From NCBI GenBank assembly GCA_019636215.1, contig JAHBXZ010000003.1, forward strand, positions 248,001 through 312,000: a stretch of 64,000 bases of DNA. Reading direction: 5' to 3'. The position numbers and the translations under genes are program-made. The notes beneath the pieces are model-generated. The model was given only the letters and a program-made list of their open reading frames with translations, did not search any database and was not told the origin of the DNA. This DNA is from Planctomycetota bacterium. Its GTDB lineage: Bacteria; Planctomycetota; UBA8742; UBA2392. This document shows, piece by piece, positions 52,431-60,367 of the stretch (its first letter is position 1; every line of letters begins with the position of its first letter).

Positions 52431-53456
52431 ATGGCCGAGAAACTCCGGGCGTCTGAACGCCAGCTGAACCTGCTGGGCGCGCTGCTGAAGGCGCGCGACG
52501 GCCTGTTGTGGCAGAACATTGCCAACGTGGAGGGCTACAACGACAAACTGCCCGAGCGCTCGCGCCAGAAGCGTTTCGAGCGCGACCTGCATGACCTTCG
52601 CGCACAGGGGCTGGTGGTCAGCCGCGATCTTGAGGATGGCGCACGAGCCCGCTACACGCTGGACCGCGCGGCCTGCCTGATGCCCGCGCTGAACCTGCGG
52701 CCAGAACAGCGCCTGCTGATGTTCCAGGTTGGCTCGGCCTATCTGCGCGATGGCGAAGAGGGCCCACTTTCGTCGCTGTTGTCTTCGGCATTGCTGAAGC
52801 TGCAGGCCGGCGCGGGCCGTGAAGGTCTGCCGGCCGTAGTGCCACCGTCGCTGGTGCGGCGCAGCCTGCGTCGCCGCCCCGCCGAAGCCGGTGTGCTGCA
52901 GGAAATCGGTGCCGCGCTGGTGACGCGCCGGCACATCAAGTTCCGCTACGAGGCACCCGATGGCAAGACCAGCACCCGCACCGTCGCGCCCTGGGGCATG
53001 GTGTCACGGCGCGGCGGATGGTACCTGGTGGCGCGCGACCTTGACCGCGGTGCGCCGCGCACCTACCGGCTGTCGCGCATCCGCGCACCGCTGGCCCTGG
53101 CGTGGCCGGATCGAGACGCCCCCGAGTACGACATCCCGGACGGGTTCGACCCCGAGGTCGTGTTCAGCAGCGAGGCCTTCGGCGCCGGCGAGAACAGCTT
53201 TCGCAACGTGCAGATTCGCTTTGACCCGCAGGTTGCGTTCATTGTGCGCAACGAGTTTGAAGGCATCTATCGCCTGGATGCGCACAGCGACGGCGGGGCC
53301 ACCTTGCACCTGCCCCAGGCCTATGCCGGGGAGCTGCTGCGTTACCTGTGCGAGTTTGGCGGGCACTGGCGCATCCTGCGGCCTGCGGAGCTTCGTCAGC
53401 ATGTCATGGCCCACCTGAAGGGTGCCATCAGCGGCAAGAGCGGGGGCGTGGCATGA
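52431..53456 (+). CDS. WYL-domain transcriptional regulator (first of pair)
   Basis: A 341-residue regulator. The ATG at 52431 is closer to a G-rich site than the ATG at 52410. The N terminus is a winged-helix DNA-binding domain (ERQLNLLGALLKARDGLLW; RFERDLHDLRAQGLVVSRDL). The WYL domain is at about 165-240 (EIGAALVTRRHIKFRYEAPD; GMVSRRGGWYLVARDLDRG; RTYRLSRIRAPLAL), followed by a C-terminal extension. It overlaps the next gene (ATGA), as in PafB/PafC pairs, which respond to single-stranded DNA or DNA damage. Its own target is unknown. Confidence 0.87.
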   Translation: MAEKLRASERQLNLLGALLKARDGLLWQNIANVEGYNDKLPERSRQKRFERDLHDLRAQGLVVSRDLEDGARARYTLDRAACLMPALNLRPEQRLLMFQVGSAYLRDGEEGPLSSLLSSALLKLQAGAGREGLPAVVPPSLVRRSLRRRPAEAGVLQEIGAALVTRRHIKFRYEAPDGKTSTRTVAPWGMVSRRGGWYLVARDLDRGAPRTYRLSRIRAPLALAWPDRDAPEYDIPDGFDPEVVFSSEAFGAGENSFRNVQIRFDPQVAFIVRNEFEGIYRLDAHSDGGATLHLPQAYAGELLRYLCEFGGHWRILRPAELRQHVMAHLKGAISGKSGGVA

Positions 53457-54439
53457 GCGAACTTTCGGAGCTCTCTTCGCTGCTCAGCTTCCTTGCCGCC
53501 AACCGCGGCATTTCTCTGCGCGATGCGGCGCGGGCCACCGGGCTGCGGGTGGACCAGATCTGCCGCAGGCTCGAAGTGCTCAGCTTCTGCGGGGTGCCCC
53601 CTTACTCGCCCCACGATTACGTCAGTTACCGCCTGGTCGGGCACGGTGATGACGCCGTGATCGACCTGCAGTACGCGCAGCACTTCGCCCGGCCGCTGAA
53701 CTTCACGCCCGGTGAGGCCCTGGCACTGAAGTACGCGCTGGAGCACTTCGCCGGCGGGGCAGACGAAGAAAGCGTCGGGCTGCTGGCAGAACTGCAGGAA
53801 ATGCTTGCCAACGCACTGCATGGCCGGGCACGCGAGCTGATGGCCAGAACCGGCCGCGGCTTTGTGGTGCCGCGCAAGGCCAAGGTCATGCGCGAGATGT
53901 TGCAGACATTGCAGGACGCCATTGACCGCCGCCGCGCCTGTGAATTGGAATACTTCTCTTCGCACCGCGCCAGGCTGTCGTCGCGCCGGGTGTACCCATT
54001 CCAGGTGGTAGAGCACGACGCCGCATTTTACCTGTATGGCTGGTGCGAGACCGCGCAGGCCACGCGGCACTTCCGGCTGGAACGCATCCGCGAAGTGCGC
54101 GTCACCGACCAGCGCTACGACCGGCGCCCCCCGCCGTCACGCAAGTCCGGCCGCATGGCCGGGCTGTTTGAGGGCAAGCCAGGCGATTCGCTTCAGGTGC
54201 GCTTTGCGCCTGAGGTTGCACGCGAAGTGCAGAATGACTGGGCCAGCGCCCCCGGCGCGAAAGTGCAGGCCGGGCGGGATGGGTCATTGCTGTTGACACT
54301 TCCGCTTTACAACCCGCACTGGGCCGTCGGGTTTGTGGCTTCGTTCGGGCCCTTTGCGCGGATCGTGCAGCCCCGCTGGCTTTCGGCAGAACTGGCCGCC
54401 ACGGTGCGCAGCATCCTGCAAAGCCACAAGCAAGGCTGA
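53453..54439 (+). CDS. WYL-domain transcriptional regulator (second of pair)
   Basis: A 328-residue regulator whose ATG overlaps the previous stop (ATGA). N-terminal helix-turn-helix (SELSSLLSFLAANRGISLRD; ATGLRVDQICRRLEVLSF). WYL region at about 155-215 (AIDRRRACELEYFSSHRARL; RVYPFQVVEHDAAFYLYGW; ARHFRLERI-type strand). C-terminal extension (NDWASAPGAKVQAGRDGSLL). It probably forms a heterodimer with the first regulator. Repeat copy B starts 10 bases after its stop. Confidence 0.87.
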   Translation: MSELSELSSLLSFLAANRGISLRDAARATGLRVDQICRRLEVLSFCGVPPYSPHDYVSYRLVGHGDDAVIDLQYAQHFARPLNFTPGEALALKYALEHFAGGADEESVGLLAELQEMLANALHGRARELMARTGRGFVVPRKAKVMREMLQTLQDAIDRRRACELEYFSSHRARLSSRRVYPFQVVEHDAAFYLYGWCETAQATRHFRLERIREVRVTDQRYDRRPPPSRKSGRMAGLFEGKPGDSLQVRFAPEVAREVQNDWASAPGAKVQAGRDGSLLLTLPLYNPHWAVGFVASFGPFARIVQPRWLSAELAATVRSILQSHKQG

Positions 54440-54449
54440 CCGCAGCCTT

Positions 54450-54652
54450 TAGAGCATTTTCACAGTTCGTTTGCAGGCTTCCGCTTGCGGCGGGCTTCGC
54501 ATCTCTGCGTCGCGCTTCCTCGGCCCCTTGAAAACGCGGTGCGTTTTCAAGCCGTTGCGCTGCAACCCTCCAGCCACGCCTGCGTCCGCGCTCCTTGATC
54601 TGCTCGCCGGCGCGGCGCGGAACCTCTGCAAACAAACAGTGAAAAAGCTCTA
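54450..54652. mobile_element. MITE-like element with 24-bp terminal inverted repeats (copy B)
   Basis: A 203-base non-coding element between convergent genes. Terminal inverted repeats of 24 bases (54451-54474 and 54628-54651) match at 21 positions; ends read TAGAGC...GCTCTA, compatible with a TA target duplication. It contains a perfect 11-bp hairpin CTTGAAAACGC/GCGTTTTCAAG (54527-54551). It is related to the shorter copy at 37614-37719 through both ends and an internal segment. Its right end supplies the TAG stop of the CPBP protease gene. Confidence 0.82.
54527..54551. terminator. Hairpin within repeat copy B
   Basis: An 11-bp perfect stem with GGT loop, T-rich on one arm and A-rich on the other. 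It sits about 90-100 bases from the stops of both convergent genes and could stop transcription in either direction. Confidence 0.5.
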
Positions 54653-55513
54653 CAACACAAAAAACTGCAGCGTCACGACCAGCGTGTTGTGCAGCGCATG
54701 CAGCACCACCGGCGGCCACAGGCTGCGGCTGTGCGCAAACAATGCCGCAAGCACCCAGGCCAGCAACGTCAGCGGCAGCACGCCGATCCACCAGGGCCCG
54801 TGCACGGCGACAAACAGGCCCGTAGAAATCACCATCGCCCACAGCCGCGCCGGGTGCGACCAGCGGCCGTTGCCCGCCAGCGACGCGATCGAGCCATACA
54901 CCACCACGCGAAACACAAACTCCTCGCGCAGCGGCGCCGCGACGCAGGCCAGCAGGTAAACGCCCGCGATCCACAGGCCGTCGCGCCTTGACGTAAGCTC
55001 AATGACCTGGGGCTGCGGCTTTACTTCCATTCCTGCCACCAGCGCGATGCCGACCACGGCCGCAATCAGCGCCAGCAGTGCCGGGGCCACAATCGCATAG
55101 ACCACAAAAGACCTGCCCAGCGCGGAAGGCTGTACGGCAAGCCAGTGCAGCCGATGGTGCGGCGGGTTGAAGGTCTGGAACAAGGCAAGCCCGCCGATTG
55201 CCGCCACCGTCACGGCAATCTGCACCGCGCCCTCCAGCAGCGGCCCGTGGGCCTGGCCTTCGGCAATGGCCGTCCCCGCGCCAATGAACATCGGTGCCAG
55301 CAGCGCAAACCCACCCGCCAGCCAGGCCGGCAAAATCATCCCCACCGGCAACGCCCCCCAGGGCTCGCCCATGGCGCGCAACGGCCTGCGCACCAGCCAG
55401 ATACAGCCGGCACAGACCGCAAGCCCGCCGACAATCATCGGCCACACCCACGCCAAAGGCGGCGGGGCTGCCACCGGGTCAAGCAGGTGCTGAAGAACCG
55501 AAGCCTCCGACAT
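54650..55513 (-). CDS. CPBP family intramembrane glutamic endopeptidase
   Basis: A 287-residue membrane protein of the CPBP (CAAX protease and bacteriocin-processing) family. About eight hydrophobic segments. Catalytic motifs: APLREEFVFRVVVYG (the EExxxR motif), FVAVHGPWWIG with one His, and VVLHALHNTLVV with the second His/Asn motif. It would cleave a membrane-embedded substrate, unknown. Its TAG stop coincides with the repeat end at 54650-54652. The purH gene is 17 bases upstream on the same strand. Confidence 0.9.
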   Translation of the reverse strand: MSEASVLQHLLDPVAAPPPLAWVWPMIVGGLAVCAGCIWLVRRPLRAMGEPWGALPVGMILPAWLAGGFALLAPMFIGAGTAIAEGQAHGPLLEGAVQIAVTVAAIGGLALFQTFNPPHHRLHWLAVQPSALGRSFVVYAIVAPALLALIAAVVGIALVAGMEVKPQPQVIELTSRRDGLWIAGVYLLACVAAPLREEFVFRVVVYGSIASLAGNGRWSHPARLWAMVISTGLFVAVHGPWWIGVLPLTLLAWVLAALFAHSRSLWPPVVLHALHNTLVVTLQFFVL

Positions 55514-55530
55514 GGCCGCAGCTTACCGCA

Positions 55531-57111
55531 TCAATGGCGGAAGTGCCTCATGCCGGTAAACACCATGGCAATGCCGTGGTTGTTGCAGGCGGCGATCACT
55601 TCTTCGTCGCGCACGCTGCCGCCCGGCTGGATGATCGCGGCCACGCCGGCCTTGGCGGCCTTGTCGATGCTGTCCGGGAACGGAAAGAAGGCGTCGCTTG
55701 CCAACACGCCGCCCTTGGCCTTTTGCCCGGCGCGGGTCAGCGCGTGTTCGGTGGAATCCACGCGGTTGGTCTGGCCGGCACCGTATCCCGCCAGGGCCCT
55801 GCCGGCGGTCAGCACGATCGCGTTCGATTTGTAGTGCTTGCACAGGCGCCACGCGAAACTGAGTTCTTTCATCTGCGCCGAGTTCGGCACGTGGCTTGTC
55901 ACCACCTTCAGCTCGGGCGACGCATCGCTGTGGCCGTCGCTGGTCTGGGCCAGCATGCCACCTGTGACACTTCGGTACTCGACCGGCGGGCGGCTTACGA
56001 CCAGCGGCAGGGCCTTCACCAGGCGGATCGATTTGCGCCACTTCTTCTTGCTGTCTTCCACCAGCGCCTTGACTGCGGCAGGCTCAAACCCGGGCGCGAC
56101 CACCGCCTCGAGAAACTTCTCGCCGGCCAGAAAGGCCTCGGCCGTGGCAAGGTCAAAGGGCCGGTTCAGGCCCACGATGCCGCCAAAGGCACTCAGCGGG
56201 TCGCAGTCGTAGCTGCGCGCAAACGCCTCGGCGATTGTCTCGCCAAGGGCCGCGCCGCATGGGTTGGTATGCTTGATCACCACGGCAAACGGGGCGTCGT
56301 GGTACTCGGCGGCAACGCGCATGGCGGCATCAAGATCAAGGATGTTGTTGTAGGAAAGCTCCTTGCCGCTGACCTGCTGCAGGTCGCCCAGGCCCTCGCG
56401 CCTGCGACCGGTCGCGTAAAATGCCGCCTTCTGGTGCGGGTTTTCGCCGTATCGCAGTTCCTGGGTTTGCGTCAGTGCCACCAGTTTGCGGGCCGGCATT
56501 TCTTCGTCGCCAGACAACTGCCCCTGCAGGTATTCGGCAATCGCGTGGTCGTACCACGAGGTCAGCCGAAACGCTTTCAACGCCAGCCTGCGCCGCGTGG
56601 CAAGACCCAGCTTGCCGTCGTGCTCGGACAGCTCGCGGATCAGTTCGGCGTAATCGGCGGGGTCGGTGACCACCGCCACGGCCTCGTGGTTCTTGCTGGC
56701 GCTGCGCACCATGCTGGGGCCGCCGATGTCGATGTTCTCAATCGCGTCTTCAAAACTCACGCCGGGTTTGGCCACGGTACTTTCGAACGGATACAGGTTC
56801 ACAATCACCATGTCGATCAGCCCGATGCCGTGTTTTTCAGCCACGCGCAGGTGGTCGGGCACGTCGCGCCGCGCCAGCAGCCCGCCGTGCACCAGCGGGT
56901 GCAGGGTCTTCACACGTCCGTCCAGCATTTCGGGAAAGCCGGTGTGTTCGCTGATGTCTTTCACGCCCAGTCCGGCATCGCGCAGGGCCTTGGCCGTGCC
57001 GCCGGTAGAAATGAACTCCGCGCCGTGGCCTGCCAACACCTTGCAGAAGTCCACCACCCCGGCCTTGTCGCTTACCGAAACCAGAACACGCTTGATCGCG
57101 AGTTTATCCAT
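55531..57111 (-). CDS. purH: Bifunctional AICAR transformylase/IMP cyclohydrolase
   Basis: PurH catalyses the last two steps of purine synthesis: formylation of AICAR and ring closure to IMP. 526 residues from ATG 57111; the frame extends to 57180 without a better start. N-terminal cyclohydrolase: LVSVSDKAGVVDFCKVLAGH, EFISTGGTAKALRDAG, GRVKTLHPLVHGGLLARRD. C-terminal transformylase: YGENPHQKAAFYATG, IKHTNPCGAALGETI with the Lys-His pair, SAFGGIVGLNRPFD and SDAFFPFPDSID. Length and motifs are normal. It lies upstream of the CPBP gene. Confidence 0.97.
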   Translation of the reverse strand: MDKLAIKRVLVSVSDKAGVVDFCKVLAGHGAEFISTGGTAKALRDAGLGVKDISEHTGFPEMLDGRVKTLHPLVHGGLLARRDVPDHLRVAEKHGIGLIDMVIVNLYPFESTVAKPGVSFEDAIENIDIGGPSMVRSASKNHEAVAVVTDPADYAELIRELSEHDGKLGLATRRRLALKAFRLTSWYDHAIAEYLQGQLSGDEEMPARKLVALTQTQELRYGENPHQKAAFYATGRRREGLGDLQQVSGKELSYNNILDLDAAMRVAAEYHDAPFAVVIKHTNPCGAALGETIAEAFARSYDCDPLSAFGGIVGLNRPFDLATAEAFLAGEKFLEAVVAPGFEPAAVKALVEDSKKKWRKSIRLVKALPLVVSRPPVEYRSVTGGMLAQTSDGHSDASPELKVVTSHVPNSAQMKELSFAWRLCKHYKSNAIVLTAGRALAGYGAGQTNRVDSTEHALTRAGQKAKGGVLASDAFFPFPDSIDKAAKAGVAAIIQPGGSVRDEEVIAACNNHGIAMVFTGMRHFRH

Positions 57112-57176
57112 GCACGCGCTTGTAGCAGCCAAGGGCGCGGCGTGAAGGCTGTGGAAAGGTGTCGGGTTCGGTCGCG

Positions 57177-58586
57177 TCAACCGCCGCGCTGCAGCCAGCC
57201 GTGGCAGCCCTGTTCCAGACGGGCCAGGGTGGTCTGCGAGGCCGACTTCAGCGCGTCTTCCATGGTCTCGCCGGCCTTCAGTGCGGCACAGAAGGGCTCC
57301 AGGCAGGCCGAGCGTTCCTGCACCAGATAGCGCGTGAAAAAGTGCGCCAGGATCACCTGGTGTTCATCGGGGTCGCGCGTGACGACCAGCTTGTCGAGCC
57401 GCGGCTGGGTTTCGTCGGCCAGCTTCTGCAATAGCGTGCGTTTCCAGCGGCCGGGTTCGGACGGCCCTTCGGCCTTGCCTGCAAACGGAATCAGCGCCAC
57501 GCTGCCGCACAGCCGCCGGGTCATGTTCGAGGCAAAGCCAAGTTCAAACCAGGGCTGGCTTACCTCGCCGCAGCGTGAACGTACCTCATGCATCGCCACG
57601 GCCAGCACAAGCCTTTCCATGGTGACCTTGAAGTCCTTCTCGTCGGCCTCCACGGCGACTTCTCCACCGGCCACGCACCAAAGCTCCGCTGCCAGGCCCG
57701 GGTTGCCGGGGTGCCGCATGGTCGCGTAGGCCTGCTGCTGCTTGCGATTGACTGAACAGAACACCAGCAGCTCAGGGGCTTCGCCACCCAGGGCGGATGC
57801 CGCCAGCGACTGAACTGCCGCGGCGTACTTGACCAGGTCGGAATGAAGCACGCCGGCAGTCAGCACCGTCAGCTTGCCGGCCCTGTGCCCGGTGACCGGG
57901 TTGGCCGCATCACCAAGCCCGGTTGCCCACTCTGGCACCTTATCGAGTTCCTGCGACTCCGGCGGATTGGCCAAGGCCTTGCGGGCGGCCTCGCTGTGCA
58001 GAATCTCGCGGGGGCTGGTCCAGCTTATCCCGTCCTTGACCCAGCCGGCACCCTTCAATGCGTCCTCATTCAGCGGGTTGTAGGCCAACGCGGATTCGCA
58101 GGCCACCCGCGCATGCGCTTCCAGGCCCTGGCGCGCCGCAAACTGGCCCAGTGCCACCAGTTCCTTGGCCGCGTCGGCATAGATCTTGTCTCGGGCCTTG
58201 CGGTATTCGGTGCGCACGGCCGGCGTTACGCCCTTGGCGTCCTCGGCTGGCGGGGCCTTTTTGGGGTCAAGGACCCAGCGGTTTTCGCCGTCGACCTTCT
58301 TCTTTTCATGGCCCAGGGACTTCATGGCCTTTTCATTGCCGGGTTCGTGCTCAAGCGCCTGCTGAAGGTGTTCCACCGCCGCCAGGTTCAAGCCCTGTTT
58401 CAGGCAATCCGCGCCCAGCCTGGCCAGCGCGTCGGCAATGGCGCGGTGTGTTTTGGTTGCGCGTTCCTGGAACTTTGTCTCGGCCTCTGTGGGCTGTGCC
58501 GACGCGGCCAATGCCGCGCAAACCAGCACCAGGCCGACAGCGACCTGGCGTGACGCAAAGCGCAATCCATTGCCTGTCGTGGACAT
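57177..58586 (-). CDS. Exported TPR-containing protein of unknown function
   Basis: A 469-residue exported protein starting at ATG 58586. Signal peptide RQVAVGLVLVCAALAASAQP. A TPR-like region (ALARLGADCLKQGLNLAAVE; ALEHEPGNEKAMKSLGHEK) is followed by VRTEYRKARDKIYADAAKEL and a domain resembling a degenerate gluzincin-type metallopeptidase (TMERLVLAVAMHEVRSRCGE, then PWFELGFASNMTRRL). A full HExxH zinc motif is not seen: MHEVR stands in its place. It lies 14 bases downstream of the GGDEF gene on the same strand. Confidence 0.7.
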   Translation of the reverse strand: MSTTGNGLRFASRQVAVGLVLVCAALAASAQPTEAETKFQERATKTHRAIADALARLGADCLKQGLNLAAVEHLQQALEHEPGNEKAMKSLGHEKKKVDGENRWVLDPKKAPPAEDAKGVTPAVRTEYRKARDKIYADAAKELVALGQFAARQGLEAHARVACESALAYNPLNEDALKGAGWVKDGISWTSPREILHSEAARKALANPPESQELDKVPEWATGLGDAANPVTGHRAGKLTVLTAGVLHSDLVKYAAAVQSLAASALGGEAPELLVFCSVNRKQQQAYATMRHPGNPGLAAELWCVAGGEVAVEADEKDFKVTMERLVLAVAMHEVRSRCGEVSQPWFELGFASNMTRRLCGSVALIPFAGKAEGPSEPGRWKRTLLQKLADETQPRLDKLVVTRDPDEHQVILAHFFTRYLVQERSACLEPFCAALKAGETMEDALKSASQTTLARLEQGCHGWLQRGG

Positions 58587-58600
58587 GGCCTGCACCCTGA

Positions 58601-60367
58601 TCAGCGGATCTTGCCGCTCTTGCGGGGAACCTTGCCGCTTTTGCTCTTCTTGGCCGGCGGTGGCGAAACGGGGGTGGACTTCAGTCGGGTCACGATGTCG
58701 CTGGTCTTGCGCGGGCGGGCGGGTGCCGGGGCCTGGGTGCTTTCTTCGCCGGGCTCGGGCAACTGTTCGGCGCCACACACGCGGTTGCGGCCGCGTTCTT
58801 TGGCCAGGTAAAGCGACTCATCGGCCAGCGCGATCAGCTCGGCCGCGCTGGATGCATGCAGCGGGAAGGTCGCCACGCCGAAGCTGGCCGTGACACTCAG
58901 TTTCTCGCCCTTGGGGCCTGTCACGGTGGCTTTGCGGGCCACGCCGTCACGCAGACGCTCTGCGGTTTCGCGCGCGGCCTGGTAGGTCGTCTGGGGCAGC
59001 AGCACGGCAAATTCTTCGCCGCCATAGCGCGCCGCCACGTCGGATACGCGCACCAGCGAGTTCAGCAGCAGCGCTGTCTGGCGCAGCACTTTGTCGCCGG
59101 TCTGGTGACCGTACACGTCGTTGAACTTCTTGAAGTGGTCGATGTCCAGCAGCACAAGGCTGAGCACGTTCCCGTAACGCTCGGCGCGGTCGATTTCGGA
59201 TTTCAGCACTTCCTGGAAGTGGCCGTGGTTGTAAAGGCGCGTCAGGCTGTCGCGCTGGGCGCGGTCAACCATGTTCTGGTACTTCAGCGCGTTGTTGATG
59301 GCCAGCGCGGCCTGGCTGGCAAACATCTCCAGCATGGTCAGTTGCTCGGGCGAAAAGTGCATCGGCTTGCCGCCGGCGTCGGCGACAATCAGGCCGATTG
59401 CCTCGCGATCGGCCAGCAGCGGCGCGGCGGCAAAGTGCTTCAGGTTGAAGTGTTCCGTTACAGCCTCATGCACACGCAGCTGCGGGTGGTCGCGCAGCGT
59501 TTCATGCGTGATGGTTTCGCCGGTGCGCACGGCATGGGCCAGAATGCTGTGATCAGCATCCAGGGGCACCTTGATGCTCTTGACCTTCTCCGTCAGTTCG
59601 CCCCAGCGCCGCGCCAGGATCGGCTGCGACTTTTCCAGTGACTGCGACACCGGGCCGTCGTTGCTGGTCAGGCCGCGCCAGATGCCGCGCGGGTCACTGA
59701 CGCCAAGGCTGTCCACGCAAACGGTGCCCTGCAGGAACTCGCGGTGTTCATCCACCAGAAAGATCATGGCCTGGGCGTAGCCGCCGGTTTCGCCGCTGGT
59801 CAGGGCGCTGGCGATGATCAGCGCCGCACGGTCAAGGTCCATGGTCTTGCGCAGCGCGTTGCTTACGCGCTGAAGGGCCAGCAGATCGCGGTTCTGGTCG
59901 GCCAGTTTCCGTCGCAGCAGAGTGCGCTCTGTGGAATCCAGCCCGATGACGGAAACACCGGCCATCTTGCCGTCGTCACCAAGGATCGGATCAACGGTGA
60001 AATCAAAGTAGTAGGGCTCGCCGGATTCCGGGTCCGTGATCTCCACCTCGCGGGCCTCGTTGGGTGTGCCCAGCGCGATGGTACGCTGGATGATGTGGTC
60101 GCGGTTCACGCGCCCGAAGATCTCAAGTACTTCATCGTAGGGCTTGCCCAGGACTTCCACGTACGAACGGCCGAACAGGCGCTCAGCCTGGCGGTTGAAG
60201 CGCACAATGCGCATGTTGGTATCCAGCACCGCAGCGACGATGGATACCTGGTCAAAAATGCGCTTGGCGGGCGGGCCGCCGATATCAAGAGTGCGGGTGC
60301 GCTTGTCCGGCGGCATTTCGGCCGGTGGATGGCGCTGCGGGCGTACAGTTGTTTCGTCAGGGTTCAT
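58601..60367 (-). CDS. PAS-GAF-GGDEF diguanylate cyclase
   Basis: A 588-residue soluble sensor that should make cyclic di-GMP from two GTP. Residues about 35-150 are a PAS domain (QVSIVAAVLDTNMRIVRFNR; AERLFGRSYVEVLGKPYDEV). About 170-360 is a GAF domain (HFAAAPLLADREAIGLIVA; FASQAALAINNALKYQNM). About 375-540 is GGDEF: DSLTRLYNHGHFQEVL, LLDIDHFKKFNDVYGHQTGD and the active GGEEF in AARYGGEEFAVLLPQ. No EAL domain. The tail is Lys/Ser-rich. Its start overlaps the dsbD stop (ATGA), so it is co-transcribed with it. Confidence 0.93.
   Translation of the reverse strand: MNPDETTVRPQRHPPAEMPPDKRTRTLDIGGPPAKRIFDQVSIVAAVLDTNMRIVRFNRQAERLFGRSYVEVLGKPYDEVLEIFGRVNRDHIIQRTIALGTPNEAREVEITDPESGEPYYFDFTVDPILGDDGKMAGVSVIGLDSTERTLLRRKLADQNRDLLALQRVSNALRKTMDLDRAALIIASALTSGETGGYAQAMIFLVDEHREFLQGTVCVDSLGVSDPRGIWRGLTSNDGPVSQSLEKSQPILARRWGELTEKVKSIKVPLDADHSILAHAVRTGETITHETLRDHPQLRVHEAVTEHFNLKHFAAAPLLADREAIGLIVADAGGKPMHFSPEQLTMLEMFASQAALAINNALKYQNMVDRAQRDSLTRLYNHGHFQEVLKSEIDRAERYGNVLSLVLLDIDHFKKFNDVYGHQTGDKVLRQTALLLNSLVRVSDVAARYGGEEFAVLLPQTTYQAARETAERLRDGVARKATVTGPKGEKLSVTASFGVATFPLHASSAAELIALADESLYLAKERGRNRVCGAEQLPEPGEESTQAPAPARPRKTSDIVTRLKSTPVSPPPAKKSKSGKVPRKSGKIR

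Noticed and set aside
53348..53452. A longer start for the second WYL regulator
   Set aside because: The ATG at 53453 forms the usual ATGA overlap and starts a normal helix-turn-helix; the longer form overlaps the first regulator without a site.
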